Under the pieces are notes generated by a model. It made no database searches and was not told where the DNA came from. It saw nothing but the letters and a program-made list of their open reading frames with translations. From contig NZ_FNEO01000004.1 of assembly GCF_900100165.1 (NCBI RefSeq), positions 62,001 to 126,000 of the forward strand: a DNA stretch of 64,000 bases, written 5' to 3'. This stretch comes from Flavobacterium glycines (GTDB lineage: Bacteria; Bacteroidota; Bacteroidia; Flavobacteriales; Flavobacteriaceae). Position numbers and translations under genes: made by a program. Shown piece by piece: positions 62,604 through 64,000 of the stretch. The stretch's first letter is position 1. Each line of letters opens with the position of its first letter.

Positions 62604-62861
62604 TTATTTAGCTCTTTCTAGGATTTCAACTAATCTCCAACATTTCGACTTACTTAAAGGACGCGTTTCGCTGATTCTTACAGTATCTCCAATGTTACAG
62701 TCATTTGTTTCGTCGTGTGCAACAAATTTCTTTGTTTTCAATACGAACTTACCGTATAATGGGTGTTTTACTTTAGTTACTTGTGCAACAACAATAGATT
62801 TATCCATTTTGTTTGAAGTAACAACCCCAATTCTTTCTTTTCTTAAATTTCTTTTTTCCAT
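62604..62861 (-). CDS. rpsQ: 30S ribosomal protein S17
   Basis: 85 residues from the ATG at 62861 ([12 protein letters not shown]), which fits the family; a longer in-frame reading to 62921 adds 20 residues overlapping rpmC and is unlikely. V-T-S-N-K-M-D-K-S near residue 14 and H-P-L-Y-G-K near 34 are canonical. Confidence 0.97.
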   Translation of the reverse strand: MEKRNLRKERIGVVTSNKMDKSIVVAQVTKVKHPLYGKFVLKTKKFVAHDETNDCNIGDTVRISETRPLSKSKCWRLVEILERAK

Positions 62862-62877
62862 CTTTCGCAGATTACAA

Positions 62878-63069
62878 TTATTGCACCTCTCTTTTAGTAA
62901 GCTCAGTAGCCAATCTCGCAACTGTTCTTCTTAAACTTCTAATTTGAAGTGGATTTTCAATTGGAGATATTGCGTGAGCCATTTTTAGGTCAGCATATCT
63001 TTTCTTAGCTTGGCTAAGATTTTCTTGCAACTGTGCTGCAGAAAGATCTTTTATTTCTGATTGTTTCAT
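62878..63069 (-). CDS. rpmC: 50S ribosomal protein L29
   Basis: 63 residues, two-helix hairpin protein at the exit tunnel. [10 protein letters not shown] at the start, then [13 protein letters not shown] and [10 protein letters not shown] near the end. Confidence 0.97.
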   Translation of the reverse strand: MKQSEIKDLSAAQLQENLSQAKKRYADLKMAHAISPIENPLQIRSLRRTVARLATELTKREVQ

Positions 63070-63081
63070 AATAATATAAGA

Positions 63082-63507
63082 TTATGCTTCGAAATCTCTA
63101 GCAACAACGAATTTTGTTTTTACTGGTAGTTTTTGAGCTGCAAGACGCAATGCTTCTTTAGCAACTGACAATGGAACTCCACCAACTTCAAACATAATTC
63201 TTCCAGGTTTAACAACGGCAGCCCAGTATTCTACTGCTCCCTTTCCTTTACCCATACGTACCTCTAGAGGTTTCTTAGTAATTGGTTTATCTGGAAATAT
63301 TTTAATCCATAATTGTCCCTCTCTCTTCATGTAACGAGTTGCAGCGATACGTGCAGCCTCGATTTGACGTGAAGTAAGAAACATACCATCTTCATGAACA
63401 GATTTAATACCAAACATTCCGTTAGAAAGTTCATGCCCTCTTTGAGAGTTACCTTTCATTCTACCTTTTTGTACCTTACGGTATTTTGTTCTTTTAGGCT
63501 GTAACAT
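63082..63507 (-). CDS. rplP: 50S ribosomal protein L16
   Basis: 141 residues. [11 protein letters not shown] at the start, [11 protein letters not shown] near residue 49, and [12 protein letters not shown] near 84. Eighteen bases after rpsC. Confidence 0.98.
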   Translation of the reverse strand: MLQPKRTKYRKVQKGRMKGNSQRGHELSNGMFGIKSVHEDGMFLTSRQIEAARIAATRYMKREGQLWIKIFPDKPITKKPLEVRMGKGKGAVEYWAAVVKPGRIMFEVGGVPLSVAKEALRLAAQKLPVKTKFVVARDFEA

Positions 63508-63525
63508 TTTTCTTTAATTTAAAAA

Positions 63526-64000
63526 TTACTTTCTTTTACGAGCGTCTGATTTTCCACCTTTTGAAAAGTTAGATTTTCCACGAGGAGCATCACCACCTTT
63601 ACCACTAGATTGTTTTTTATCCATTCCAGCAAGTGGAGAAAGTTCTCTCTTTCCGTAAACCTCACCTTTCATGATCCACACTTTGATACCCATTCTACCA
63701 TAAGTAGTATGTGCCTCAGCAAGTGCATAATCAATATCAGCTCTGAAAGTTGACAAAGGAATTCTTCCCTCTTTGAAACCTTCTGAACGCGCCATCTCAG
63801 CTCCATTCAAACGACCAGAAATCAAAACTTTGATACCTTCAGCATTCATACGCATAGAAGCAGCAATAGCCATTTTGATTGCACGTCTGTAAGAAATACG
63901 GCTTTCGATTTGACGAGCGATGCTTGTCGCAACTAAATAAGCATCTAACTCAGGTCTTTTAATTTCAAAGATGTTGATTTGAACCTCTTTGTCAGTAACT
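63526..64000 (-). CDS. rpsC: 30S ribosomal protein S3 (5' end beyond window)
   Basis: C-terminal part of S3. The frame is open to the window edge and encodes [13 protein letters not shown] and R-I-S-Y-R-R-A-I-K before the internal Met at 63873, which is not the start. [13 protein letters not shown] and the YGxxGIKVWI-type motif are canonical. The tail is Gly/Lys-rich ([12 protein letters not shown]), as in Bacteroidota. About 158 codons are visible; roughly 90 are missing. Confidence 0.97.
   Translation of the reverse strand, partial: VTDKEVQINIFEIKRPELDAYLVATSIARQIESRISYRRAIKMAIAASMRMNAEGIKVLISGRLNGAEMARSEGFKEGRIPLSTFRADIDYALAEAHTTYGRMGIKVWIMKGEVYGKRELSPLAGMDKKQSSGKGGDAPRGKSNFSKGGKSDARKRK

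Noticed and set aside
62862-62921. Longer N-terminus for S17
   Set aside because: It overlaps rpmC and lacks similarity to S17; the ATG at 62861 gives the normal start.
63874-64000. Treating the Met at 63873 as the start of rpsC
   Set aside because: The frame stays open upstream and encodes conserved S3 residues to the window edge.

Overview
The window comes from a low-GC member of the Bacteroidota, most likely a Flavobacterium or close relative. The evidence is the -7 promoter motif TAnnTTTG in front of many genes, very few Shine-Dalgarno sequences, zinc-independent L36 and S14 ribosomal proteins, a UpxY-type antiterminator, and the gene order rplQ-carA-eno-gltA. No species call is possible from sequence alone.

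Bases 1-45708 are a surface-polysaccharide (capsule or O-antigen-like) locus, almost all on the minus strand. From low to high coordinate it holds: a predicted glycosyltransferase and a Wzt/Wzm ABC-2 exporter; a lone plus-strand PHP-type tyrosine phosphatase behind a large repeat field; a FlaA1/PglF-type dehydratase; dTDP-rhamnose genes (rmlA, B, D, C); a first Wzc/Wza pair; an aminotransferase, acetyltransferase and initiating sugar-phosphate transferase that look like a bacillosamine-type (2,4-diamino sugar) module; a long run of glycosyltransferases with an EpsG/Wzy-like polymerase and three acyltransferase-3 membrane proteins; a VioA/VioB-like pair; an isolated hexapeptide acetyltransferase in an AT-rich stretch; a PglK/MsbA-type ABC protein; manC; a TviB/WbpO-type dehydrogenase; upxY; ugd; a four-helix-bundle protein; a WbpP-type epimerase; and a second Wzc/Wza pair. 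Together these could supply dTDP-L-rhamnose, a diamino-trideoxy sugar, dTDP-4-acylamino-quinovose, GDP-mannose, UDP-glucuronate and UDP-GalNAcA, build a repeat unit, polymerise it, and export it under control of the tyrosine kinases and phosphatase.

Bases 45776-50805 hold recR, a sodium:solute symporter (plus strand), a CoA-binding protein, ctlX and gltA. Bases 50962-53572 hold eno and carA, each with its own promoter motif and intrinsic terminator. Bases 53756-64000 are the S10-spc-alpha ribosomal block read right to left: rpsC (cut by the window end), rplP, rpmC, rpsQ, rplN, rplX, rplE, rpsN, rpsH, rplF, rplR, rpsE, rpmD, rplO, secY, infA, rpmJ, rpsM, rpsK, rpsD, rpoA, rplQ.

The most unusual content is the non-coding and repeat DNA of the polysaccharide locus. 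Heptanucleotide arrays (consensus about AACYSAY) occur at ten sites. A family of hairpins shares a CCCTTTAGGG-type core but has different, self-complementary arms; one form is amplified as an 85-bp tandem array. A composite repeat has inserted in frame inside a glycosyltransferase gene. A short structured leader resembling the E. coli RfaH ops element lies just downstream of upxY. I see no CRISPR array, tRNA, rRNA or insertion-sequence transposase.
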